Positions 51,601 through 61,448 of a stretch of DNA of 64,000 nucleotides are shown here, piece by piece. The position numbers and the translations under genes are program-made. This stretch comes from Eudromia elegans. Its lineage: Eukaryota; Chordata; Aves; Tinamiformes; Tinamidae. The stretch lies in assembly GCA_003342815.1 (NCBI GenBank), contig PTEX01000298.1, positions 310,001-374,000 on the forward strand. The letters run 5' to 3'. Within the stretch, counting starts at the first letter, position 1. Every line of letters starts with the position of its first letter. The notes beneath the pieces were generated by a model. The model was given only the letters and a program-made list of their open reading frames with translations. It made no database searches and was not told the DNA's origin.

Positions 51601-54600
51601 CTTTAAAAAAGTAAATTCCATAGGTACTTGTTCTTTAATCATTTCTATTTTTATGCTTTCAAAGACATTAAAGAAATAAGACAGTGAAGGCAAGTTGAAA
51701 AAGTACTTGGCATTTGGAAAATAACAGGTGTTGTTTGGAAAATAACAGATGTTGAGCCCTTATCTTAGTTAACAGGGAGAATAATTTGTGAAGTCAGGTT
51801 ATTTGACATGCATTAAACACATTAGGACTTTTCTGGATGAACTATTTTAATCAGGTGGATACCAGATCTGTAAGGTTGGTGGAATGAAGGTTTACCCCAA
51901 GGTAAAGGGAACAGTGCTATAGAGCATTCAGGAAACCTCTAGCTATTTATTAGGTGTGAAATATATTTCACAGCACATAAGAGTGCCTTCTTGGAACAAT
52001 ACGGGTGCCAGTCTGGAGCAAGTGGTAACAAGCATTTTTTTTTAGTTTCTAGATGCTATTTTACAATTGCAAAGGCTTATTCAATGCATTAAACTGGTCA
52101 TCTCGAGAGTTTTTCATCTTTAAAGCTCATTTGTTTTCCATGTTAGAAAAGAAAGGCAGAAACTTGGTAAATTGCATTTTTCTCTTCTATTTAAACTTCT
52201 GCATTGTTTTTGAAAGCATCTGAGAAAACTAACAAGAAACTATGGGGAGTTCCTGCCTGAGCATTAGTTATACCAGATTGTTTGTTAATGTACCAGCCAT
52301 TGAAAGCCAGCCATTGAAAGCCAACCACAGTTTGTGTGATCTGAGATAAACTTGTCTTGGTGGTACCTTCCTGTGAGGCTGCTGTTACTGTCTGTTTACA
52401 CTGCTTAGACCCCTAAAAATGGGGTGTGCCCTGTCTACTTGTTAATTATTGAAATCCTGAGAGCAGACAGCATAATTCAGCTGTTGAGTACCCCCTAAAA
52501 TAGAATTTGATAGGTATGTTTCTCTAACATTTTTCTTAACTATTACGACCCTCAAAGGAATTGAGCACTCCTTTTGGTGGTGTTGCTGTATTCAGAGCTC
52601 TTGGGGAGAATAGGAGAGTTTCAGAATCATGGGATGGGAAGAGATTGTCCCTTTGGAGCTTAAATCAGGCCTGGATGAGAGTTCAGAGGAAAATAAATAT
52701 TGGTTGAGGAATCATCTAAATATTGGTTGAGGAATCATCTGAAGATTGTTGCCAAAATACAGAAAGACAGGTTTGAAATGTATCTCTAACAGAGAAGGCA
52801 GTCTCCACCGGAAGAACAGAAGAATTGTTTTCAGAGGAACTGTTTTTGTTTGGAGATGGCTATTAGCTAGAATAGGGGCAAAATGAGACTGCAGTCTCAT
52901 TTGTGAATGTAACATAGTTGCTTAAAGTAAATAAGCTGAAGACTTTCCTTAGAGTGTTGTGCTTTTTAGCCGATCAAGTAGAAAATTTGGCCTTAGCTAA
53001 GATATTGAGGAATGGGAGACTCTATTGCCTTTTTCAACCTCTTGAAAGATATTTATATAAATAATTTTAATGGAAACGAGTATGTTATTTTACTTGTAAA
53101 GTCTTCCATTAAATGGAAGGGAGTATTAGTCAGTATTGGTGTCTAAATCTGAATTTCATAACTCTGATTTTCTCTTTCTGCAGCTTTTATCCCCCAGTTG
53201 ATGAACCATCCATTGGCACTGAAAAACTGGATCTGTCTGAGCATCATGAAAGGAAAAAAATATTCAGTGGAAAAACTTTCCTTTTTCTAACTGCCAAGCA
53301 GGTAATAGGGCTTTCAATTGCAGAAGTGTTGTAATCTGTGGACTCTAACTCATTCAGGACATCAGGATATAAATTTTTCCATAGATTTGTCTTTTTACAT
53401 TTTATTTATATTTTTGCATTCTCTTTAGCACAAGAAACTGAGTCCAGCAGTTATTCTGGGAGGAGGAAAAGCAAAATTGATGACAGAAGAAAGAAAAGAA
53501 ACTTCTCTCCTGGTTGATCCTGAAGTTTGTGTTGTTGATGTTGGTCTGACAAACTCGCAGATCCCAGTATCTGAGTCTGAAAAAAAATGGACTGATTCCA
53601 TTCTGACCTTTCTGCATAGGTGAAGAATTACTCTATTTTACTGCAGTAGGGTATCTTCAGATTTTTTGTCATTATTAGTCATGGTGTTTGCATTCTTACA
53701 GTGTAGGATACCTAGAAAGAAAGCATGCTAATCATTCCTTTAAGGACTTACATAATGTAGTAATTTTTTGAACAAGGAAGAAAGGATTTGACTGTTTCAT
53801 GTTTTTTATTATTATTATTAAGATAAGTTTAAAATGAATATATTCTGAAATGGGAATGAAATTTTCTGTGCTGGTTTTTGAATGAGGGAACAGGCATCTT
53901 AAAAATATGGCCAGGTATAATAATATATTGCGAAAGAAATCAAAACCCAGCTCTGTAAACCTAGTAGGTAACACTATCTGGTTTCCTGGAATTTCCTGAT
54001 AGAGGGGGAAAACCCCACAGTGCTTACGCTATTCTCTTGGCTGCAGTGCAAAGAGCATTGCTTGTTTTGGAGTCTGTCTCACCAGAAATAATTGAGTCTT
54101 TCACGTCACTGCTGTAGTCAGGTATAATTTTGAATTAATGGAACACATAGGTGGTTGACTGCCCGGTTCTGAGATCAAGCAGAGAATGATGCATCTGCCA
54201 CATTACTGGGACTAGGCAGCAGCTGCAGCAGCATGAAATATGCAAGTTTGTACTTGTGGACCACGAGTATGTTGGTGGATAATTAGGCTGTCTTACCATG
54301 TTATGGGAAGTTGTAGTGTAGACTGGTGTTTCTGCATGGAGATGGAGTGGTGCATTTGTACTATGCCCTGTTTGTGCTCATTTGCTACTTCATCTTTGAA
54401 TTTCTACTAAGAAGCATTTGTTTCAATGTTTTGTCTTAATATTATTTGTTTGTTGATAGCAAGGATCTGAGGGCTATTCCTGAGGCAGAAATCGGATTGG
54501 CAGTTATCTTCATGTCCACAGAAAGGTACTGCAACCCTCGAAAGCAGCCTGGGGACCAAGGTAACTGGAAGAAGACAGCTATAAAGCTAACAACATGGAA

Positions 54601-57600
54601 GAGGCAGTACTTCTGCAACTGTGCAGTTCTTTGCTTTCTTCTTTTGTGACTTTTTGTTTTTGTTTTGTTTCTTAAACAAGACCACTAAAACAGAATGACA
54701 CCATATGAAAAATTTGTGCAAGTCTTAAATGTTCTTTAAATGCCTTGCAATAAAATACACTGAAATGCAAGAGGTAGGAGCCCAGCAAGGAAACCTAAGA
54801 GGGTCTGTAGTTCATTCAGTGTACAGTATTAGCAAATAAGAAAAAAAATCCTAGAAACATATAAATAATGGTTTATAAAGATAATTAAATCATCATAGAA
54901 ACTCTCAGAATTAGTTATAGGAAAAACGTATGTGGTCGAGAGATGAATGGCAATTAAAAAATACGTATCTAGAAACATGGTGAGGCAAGCGTGAAAATAG
55001 TGTCAGTATCTCTTGATGTAAAGACGACATGATTGCATGAAGGCCAGGAGAAGTGTAAACACAGTTTCAAAGATGTACAGTCTCTTCCTGCTCTACAGAG
55101 CAATGGTGCAACTGGCTAAGCAGAAAGCAGCAAAAAAATGCTTTAAGGCATTTCGTCACTGTGGTGATTGTGAGCAACATGGCTGTAGAGGGCATCTTAT
55201 TCTAAATCTCTATCTCTCTCTTCCTTTTTTTTTATTTTCCTTAAAATACGGAATGGTGATTCTGTACTATTAGGAATAATCCCAGTTATAACTGCCACAT
55301 ATTAGAGATTGCCATGAAACACTAAATGCAGACTGCTGGATCTTGTGCTCTGCTTTGCAGATTCTTTTTTTTTCTGTAATTAAGTCCATACTACTATATA
55401 AATTCCATCAATCCTTCATTTTTAAATCAGTAAAATTTCATAACTTAGTTTAGTGCATTTTTAATTAAAAACAAATCCCAGAATCCTCTCATTTAGAACC
55501 TTTTCTCTTTGATTTTGGTGACTGTATCTGCATGATTAAGAAATAAATTGCTTGAAGTCCACTTCATTAAAATTTCACTTGTTCAGTTACCAGTGGTGGT
55601 AACGCGATAATGCATACCAGGAAAAACAGAATGGAGAAACAAAATGGATGATAATATTTTAACTTTTTTTTTCTTTTGTTGGTCTTGTAGCTTCATCTAA
55701 AGCTGCTTCTGCATCAGCTGTCTTAGGCCCAGCCATTTCCCAGAGTTTGGCTGTGGATGAAAGTATAGTGCCAGCAACTGTGGATAGCACAGTATATGTA
55801 GCTGATACACAGCTGGAAGAGCCGGCATGGTAAGCATGAACAGAAATAATTTCTAAGCTAATGCTTGCAAATAAAGTGAAATGGATGGCAGAGAAGCTAT
55901 ATGATCACCATGGGGAATGACATACAGGGTCTGAAATCACAGTAATTTGTCTACAATGAACTAATTCTTGATTGGAGATAGAGTAGATTTTGAGTAGGTA
56001 TCTAAAAATATCAGACAGGTCATCTGAGTCTTTCAGTCAGAGTAGATACTGCATATCTAACTTTCAAACCTTTCAAGCCATTTAATGATTATTACAGTAA
56101 TTATCACAGTAGATTTTATAATTGATATTCTTAGTAGACTTACATTGTTTATAAGTATGCTGTAAGTACAGATACAGCTTCAAAAAAAATGCTACTGTAA
56201 ATCTGTGTTAACTTTTTAAGTTTAAGTTTGATTTTTTTCCCCCTTCTTTCCTCCTCTCTAATACAGGATGGAGACAGTGAAAACTCCCCAGACTGACAGA
56301 AAAGGAAAAATGGCTTTCCAGGATATAACCAGTGTAAAGGAAAATCCTAGTATAAGTGGCAATGTAAATACGGGAACCTTGATGTCTAAAATGAACAAAA
56401 CATCTGGATTTAGCCAAAAAAGCCATCCTCTCTCACCGTGTAAATTTTCAGAAGTGGCTAAACCTAAAGACAGTGCCTCACATAAGCAGTCCAACTCAAT
56501 TACAAACTACTTCCAGGTAGCTAGAGGGAAGAGGTATGTTGATATGTTCTTGCTGTTACTTTTCTCACTGTTGTGTTGGTGCTTTTTCTAGAAACTCATG
56601 TACGCTCTTGAGTTAAAATAGCCTTGACTAATGTAGAAATAAAAAGTGGTGCTGCACTTTATTTTTTTAAAAAGTTTTTTTTTTTTAAGAGAAGTATCTT
56701 AAATCTTTGATTCAAGATGATTTATGTTCAGATTGTTCAAATTTTGCATTATAATCAGTAAAACCTCAGGAAGCTATTGTGTTGCTATTGAATTTTTTTT
56801 TTAAATTCATTTCTTCTCTAATTTCCACTTGACTAAGGGAAAGAACTGAAGAAGGAGAAATGTCTGTACCTAAACTGGCAAAATTGGAGGAAACTTTGTC
56901 ACCGATTTTCCAGCATACTCAACCCACAGCTTCATCAGCAGGGAACATCAAAGCAGAACAAAAGAAAAACAACATTCTGGACCAAAAAGGAGATTTTGCA
57001 CTGGAAGACACAGATCTAAAGAGGGAAACTGGTAAACCCACAAATGATAAAACTGATAGTAATGAAAAGCATGCTCCAAAGAAGAGAAAGGAGTTGGAGG
57101 ATTTGTCTGAAGATACAGAGACACTAGAAATTGTGTTTGGAAGCAGAGACCTAGACTGGAAAGATGACATGGGAGGTCATGGCCAGAACTCCCAAAGCAA
57201 TATGCGAAAAAAAAGATGTCTGGAAGCCAGAGGAAGCAGAACTGAAGAAGTAAATGTGACACCAAGAGAGGAGAGTAAAATACTAGTAAGTTATTTACTG
57301 AAGCAGCCTGACCTTTGGAAGTTACAGCTTCATTAGAAGGATGCAAATAATTAAAGCTGCTTGTAACCTTCTTTTTTTTCCTTCCCTGTATCTCTTTGCT
57401 AAGAATGCTGCATGTTCCAATAATTAAAAATAATTTAAAACTATACTATTACTTTTTACTTATGTAACTTTATGCTTGCTTGACACTTCTTCTGTTGGAT
57501 ACTAGAGGAGTGTCTGACATCTTTCCAGTCAGAGAATTTCTGGGAGTCTCTCATAAATGATTTGAGTTCCCTTGGACAGGAATTTTAAGAAGCTCTTAAA

Positions 57601-60600
57601 AATGAGTATCAGTAAACTGCACATATAAAAAGCCTGATGAGCTTTTGTGAAAAAAAAATGTATTTTTAATACTGAACAAACAAACTAAAAAGATGGAATG
57701 TTTCTTGTCAAGTCAAAATGGGTGCAAGTCATCTGGATGTGAAACAATTTTAGTAATTTAGAAAGTTAGTATCTACAGAGTGGATAAAGCTGATCTGATC
57801 ATTTCAACCACTGGGAGGAACCGCAGGAATTACCAACTTGGTTTTATACTATGGGATGAAAGGCACTTGCAGAATGCTTTCCTCTCCTATTTAAGAAATA
57901 TTCTTTTGGACATATGTGCATTTCACGTATGAAATTTAAAATGTTACTATTTATATTTGGAGGCCTTTTTAGCCTTTTTCAGAACTTTTCTAACTGTGTA
58001 AGGTAACATTTAAGTGAATAACTATTTTTGGTAGGAAAGAAAAATGCTGAAGTACACCTAAACACATATGATTTTAACAGTACAGTGAAGTCAGTTTTGT
58101 TACTGTTTTACTGTTGAAAATTTTAAAATTTATTAGAAGGAATAGAAAGTTGTTTTATGTAACTGTGGAGTCACAGATGCACTTAATTTCAGATTTTTTT
58201 TAACAATATTTTGTCATACAGAAAGAAGAGGAACTTGGATCAGTTCTAACTTCCGAAAAGAAAATTAATAACAAGCAAGAGCTACCAGTCTTGGTAAGGA
58301 GCATCTCAGTTGTAACTTTAAACGTCTTTTAGATGTTGGTCAGCACTTCTCAATTTTGATTATAAAAACAGATTATTAGAGGATATTATTTCAAGATAAA
58401 GGAGTATCTAGTGATTGTATTCCTTAAAATAAACCTTTGTAAATTTGAATAGGACAGCCTAACCTCTTAGTTGACTAAGGCAGAGAACTGTAGTTCATCC
58501 ACATCCATGTACGGATCCATCTGTTATGGATAGTTTAAATGACTGAAACTACCTAATGTAATCTCTTTATCCCTTCATTATGGTTAATATTGGTACTAGT
58601 ATTTTTGTTTGGTAACTACTTAAAGACTAGACAAGAATGGTGTTGTCTTGCCTGCTATAAAGAGATCACAGCTAAAATGGAAGAGATGGAGTGCTGGGAG
58701 GTGGTGTATAACCTACACACATTAACAGCAAATAGCTGACTGTGTGTTAGAGGTGAGATGACCCAGGATGAAGAAAGGAGGGACGTGTAGCTGGGAATGA
58801 CAGTTGGAGGAAAAGGTGAAGGTGGAAAAAAACTGAAATGGAAAAATTTACAAGAAGAGACAAGCCAGTGAAGAAGAGTCAGAATAGGTGTTGTAGGGAG
58901 AGCAATACAGAAGGGGAAATGCTGTGCTGGTTTCCAAAGTGCTGTAAATCTCTAGTCTAGAATTTTGCTGAGGATGTTCAGCCTTGTCTACCTTGGAGTC
59001 AAATGGAGTTTCCAGTTAAATGAACAATCCTGATGTCCAGTGATTGGATTGGTCCAAGTAAGGAGGCAGGGTGTAGGGAAGGAAGAGGCAAGTAACTCTT
59101 AGATAAGTAAAATGTGGCTTTTTTACATGGAGCTTTATGTTGAAGCAAAATCCTAGTTAATCACAATGTCAAGGTTCCTCATTTATTACAGAGTCTTTTT
59201 GTTTGTTCGTTTGTTTTAATAGTCCTGTTTTATCAACAGATTGTTAGAATTTAACTTTTCTTTGTTTCCACACAAGAACCACAACAGTCTTCAAGATGAC
59301 TCCAGCAATCTTCCTAGCAGACTCCTGCTGACTGAGTTTAGGTCACTAGTTGTCAGCCGGGCAAGACCAAACAGTCACCTCTTTGCAAACAGCAGTTATG
59401 CGGGACAGAAAAATTTCAAGACATTCAAAAAGGTTAGTGCATAGTTGGAATGTTGAAATGGCCACAAGGTGACACTGTTTTACATATTTTTATAAAGTAT
59501 TGTGTTAATATTGTAGAAGATAATTGAGAAGTTTTTCTGTTTGTTTTAATGATAGTAACCATGTGGGGGGAAGACAATTTAAATAGCATGTTATATTTTG
59601 AGCCAGTATTTTGCTAACTGACTAGAAAAGTATCAAAACTATAAAAGCTTGCCTTGTGTTAGGTTGTCTGATGTGCTGTCTTATTCCAAGTTTCTTATTT
59701 GGGATAACTTTGGTTTTAAGTGATGAATGCCATAATGTCAGCTAGAACCACATAATCACAGAATAGTTAAGGTTGGAAGGGACCTCTAGAGATCATCTAG
59801 TCCAACCCCCCCTGCTCCAGCAGGGACATCCAGAGCACAGGGCGTAGCGGGGCATCCAGGCGGGTGTGGAAGATCTCCAGAGAAGGAGACTCCACAACCT
59901 CTCTGGGCAGCCTGTTCCAGGGCTCTGTCACCTTCACAGGAAAGAAGTTCTTCCTCACATGGACATGGAACTGCCCGTGTTTCAACTTGCACTCATTACC
60001 CCTTTTCCTATCACTGGCCACCACTGAGAAGAGTTTGCCCCCCTCCTCCCTACATTCTCCCCTCTTTGTACATGTTGTCAGATGTAAAAATAGTTGCCAC
60101 AAAAGCAAACAGAAGCCTAGATAAGAGTAAACTTGGAAGAAAGTTTTTCTAGGTGAGTGAAAGAAAGATATTTTCAAAGATTTCATGACTTCAGGTTGTG
60201 GCTCCAGAGACTCACCATTTGATTTGCAGGAGACCTATGAGGAGTGTTTGAGTCAGTCTTGCATTAGATAAAATGCAAGACTAATTTATCTAATTTAATC
60301 TGTTTACACTCTGTTTCTCAGTAGCACTAAAAACTGTCAGTTCATGAAAATGAGATCATTACTTGCTTGGCTCTTAGAACTAACTTTAAGAAAATCCTTT
60401 GATAGTGTAAAAAATATCACTCTTATTAAGGGAAACACAGTATGGTATAAGATTACTAAAATGTATTTCAGTGAAGAAAAATGAGAGAACATCAGATATT
60501 GCAATTCTTAAGCTAAGAAGATGCTGTCACTTTCTGCTGATATTTTAAGCTTTGAATAAACTTTAATATTTTTATAACTTTTTAAAGTTACTCATCTATT

Positions 60601-61448
60601 CTGAGTTAAAATAGAACCTATTCTTATAAAATCATTTGTAATGCTTTTGAGCTTCATTTAATATTCTAGAGTATGTATTCAGCAAAGGCAACGTGTCAGG
60701 TTTTTTTTTTTTTTTTTTTACTTTGATAAAAGGAAGCAGTTAACTTGCTTAAGAAAATGTTTTTCACTTTAGTCTTGTCTAAGTATCTTATCTGATGAAT
60801 TGTAATCAGAGAGAGAAAGACAGACTTACTTCCATGCTATCTCAGTAGACTTTCTGAATTTACTAAAACAGATCTTTTACTTGCAGGGTGCTGCCTTGCT
60901 TTGTAATTGTAACCATTATCGTTGAACAGGTTGCTTATCCAGGGGCAGGACAACTTCCATACATCATTGGAGGATCAGATTTGATTGCTCACCGTGCTAA
61001 AAAGAATTCAGAGCTGGACGACTGGTTAAGGCAAGAAATGGAGGTAAGGATTTCTTTCTCTAAGATGGACTTGACTCTTGTCAAGTGGTTCCAGCAACCT
61101 GTGGTCATTTCTGAATTATGCTTAGGGGAGAAGAAAAAACAGAAAAGAAAGAAAAGAAATTTCTGATAAAAACTCACAGTTTAGCAACTGATAGATTAGA
61201 TTGTATAATGAATTGGTGGCCACCTACAAACAAGTGACTGAATTTGAGTAACGAAATATATTTTCCATCATGATAATGGAGTAGTGGTGGTGGGGAAATG
61301 GTTATTTCTAGAGGGAAAGCTGTTAGCGTATTGTCAGACTATTGTTCTTCACTAGTTTCCTCATTAACATCAGATATTGAATATTCTTATTTTGATAGGA
61401 ACAGAATCGACATGCAAGAGAACAATCACTTGCTGATGATCTCTTTAG
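46709..61448 (+). CDS. NBN: Nibrin (NBS1), coding exons 1-15; last exon not found
   Basis: Nibrin is the regulatory subunit of the nuclear MRE11-RAD50-NBN complex, which senses DNA double-strand breaks and activates ATM. Exons: 46709-46739, 47211-47344, 48465-48610, 49812-49971, 50812-50915, 53184-53301, 53429-53619, 54460-54560, 55691-55829, 56267-56533, 56838-57285, 58222-58293, 59277-59432, 60930-61043, 61399-61448. They sum to 2,231 bases (743 codons plus two bases), all GT-AG. Exons 2, 4, 5, 6, 11 and 15 have the lengths I recall for human. Domains: FHA about 20-105, tandem BRCT about 105-315, a long low-complexity middle, an MRE11-binding region near 683-727 and an ATM-binding end at 735-743. 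The final exon, about ten codons in human (YNPYLKRRR), is not seen in the remaining 2.5 kb. Confidence 0.97.
46837..46996 (+). repeat. 72-bp direct duplication in NBN intron 1
   Basis: Bases 46,837-46,908 recur at 46,925-46,996 with three mismatches in 72 bases; the spacer is 16 bases. The unit is GC-rich and starts GTTTGGGGAGAGGCTG. It lies within the CpG island about 100 bases after the exon 1 donor. Confidence 0.95.
51713..51754 (+). repeat. 21-bp tandem duplication, NBN intron 5
   Basis: TTTGGAAAATAACAGGTGTTG is followed directly by a second copy with one mismatch, 51,713-51,733 and 51,734-51,754. Confidence 0.95.
52293..52320 (+). repeat. 14-bp tandem duplication, NBN intron 5
   Basis: CCAGCCATTGAAAG occurs twice in a row without mismatch. 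Confidence 0.95.
52695..52740 (+). repeat. 23-bp tandem duplication, NBN intron 5
   Basis: A 23-base unit beginning AAATATTGGTTGAGG and ending AATCATCT is repeated perfectly at 52,695-52,717 and 52,718-52,740. Confidence 0.95.
55691..58293 (+). other. NBN: NBN exons 9-12, disordered middle with SQ sites and NLS
   Basis: This part diverges most from human and has low-complexity, hydrophilic composition. Exon 9 keeps an SQ at S345-Q346 before VDES, aligning with human S343, a known ATM phosphorylation site. Exon 10 ends with NSITNYFQ, as in human NSIRNYFQ. Exon 11 (448 bases, the human length) contains PKKRK at 544-548, a classical monopartite nuclear signal, and RKKR at 587-590. Exon 10 has an internal GTAGCT after CAG (56,517), a possible alternative donor that would drop six codons. 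Its use would shift the frame into exon 11, so I chose 56,533. Confidence 0.9.
59754..60072 (-). mobile_element. CR1 LINE fragment in NBN intron 13
   Basis: A minus-strand CR1 3' end of about 320 bases. On the plus strand it starts with AATCACAGAATAGTTAAGG, the reverse of the CR1 tail, then GGTTGGAAGGGACC. The minus strand encodes [20 protein letters not shown], the CR1 ORF2 C-terminus, but the sequence around it differs clearly from the two copies in DECR1, so it belongs to another subfamily and is probably older. It is 5'-truncated with an approximate upper boundary. Confidence 0.92.
60701..60719. repeat. T19 homopolymer in NBN intron 13
   Basis: Nineteen consecutive T residues lie about 210 bases before the exon 14 acceptor. 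No retroposon is attached. Confidence 0.9.

Larger units (their letters stand above)
49812..54560 (+). other. NBN: NBN exons 4-8, tandem BRCT domains
   Basis: Exons 4 and 5 encode the first BRCT repeat, with [20 protein letters not shown] and then [14 protein letters not shown], ending near residue 180. Exons 6-8 encode the second, from [10 protein letters not shown] to [14 protein letters not shown]. Exon lengths are 160, 104, 118, 191 and 101. The tandem BRCT with the FHA domain binds phosphorylated MDC1 and CtIP in vertebrates. Intron 5 (50,916-53,183) holds three short tandem duplications. Confidence 0.93.
59277..61448 (+). other. NBN: NBN exons 13-15, MRE11- and ATM-binding end
   Basis: Exon 13 includes [12 protein letters not shown] and ends KNFKTFKK (683-689), the NFKxFxK MRE11-binding motif. 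Exon 14 continues with [19 protein letters not shown] and WLRQEME. Exon 15 (50 bases, the human length) encodes [16 protein letters not shown] plus two bases of an arginine. The ATM-binding motif reads EQSLADDL where human has EESLADDL. Intron read-through after exon 15 would meet TAA as the very next codon after the arginine. Confidence 0.94.
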
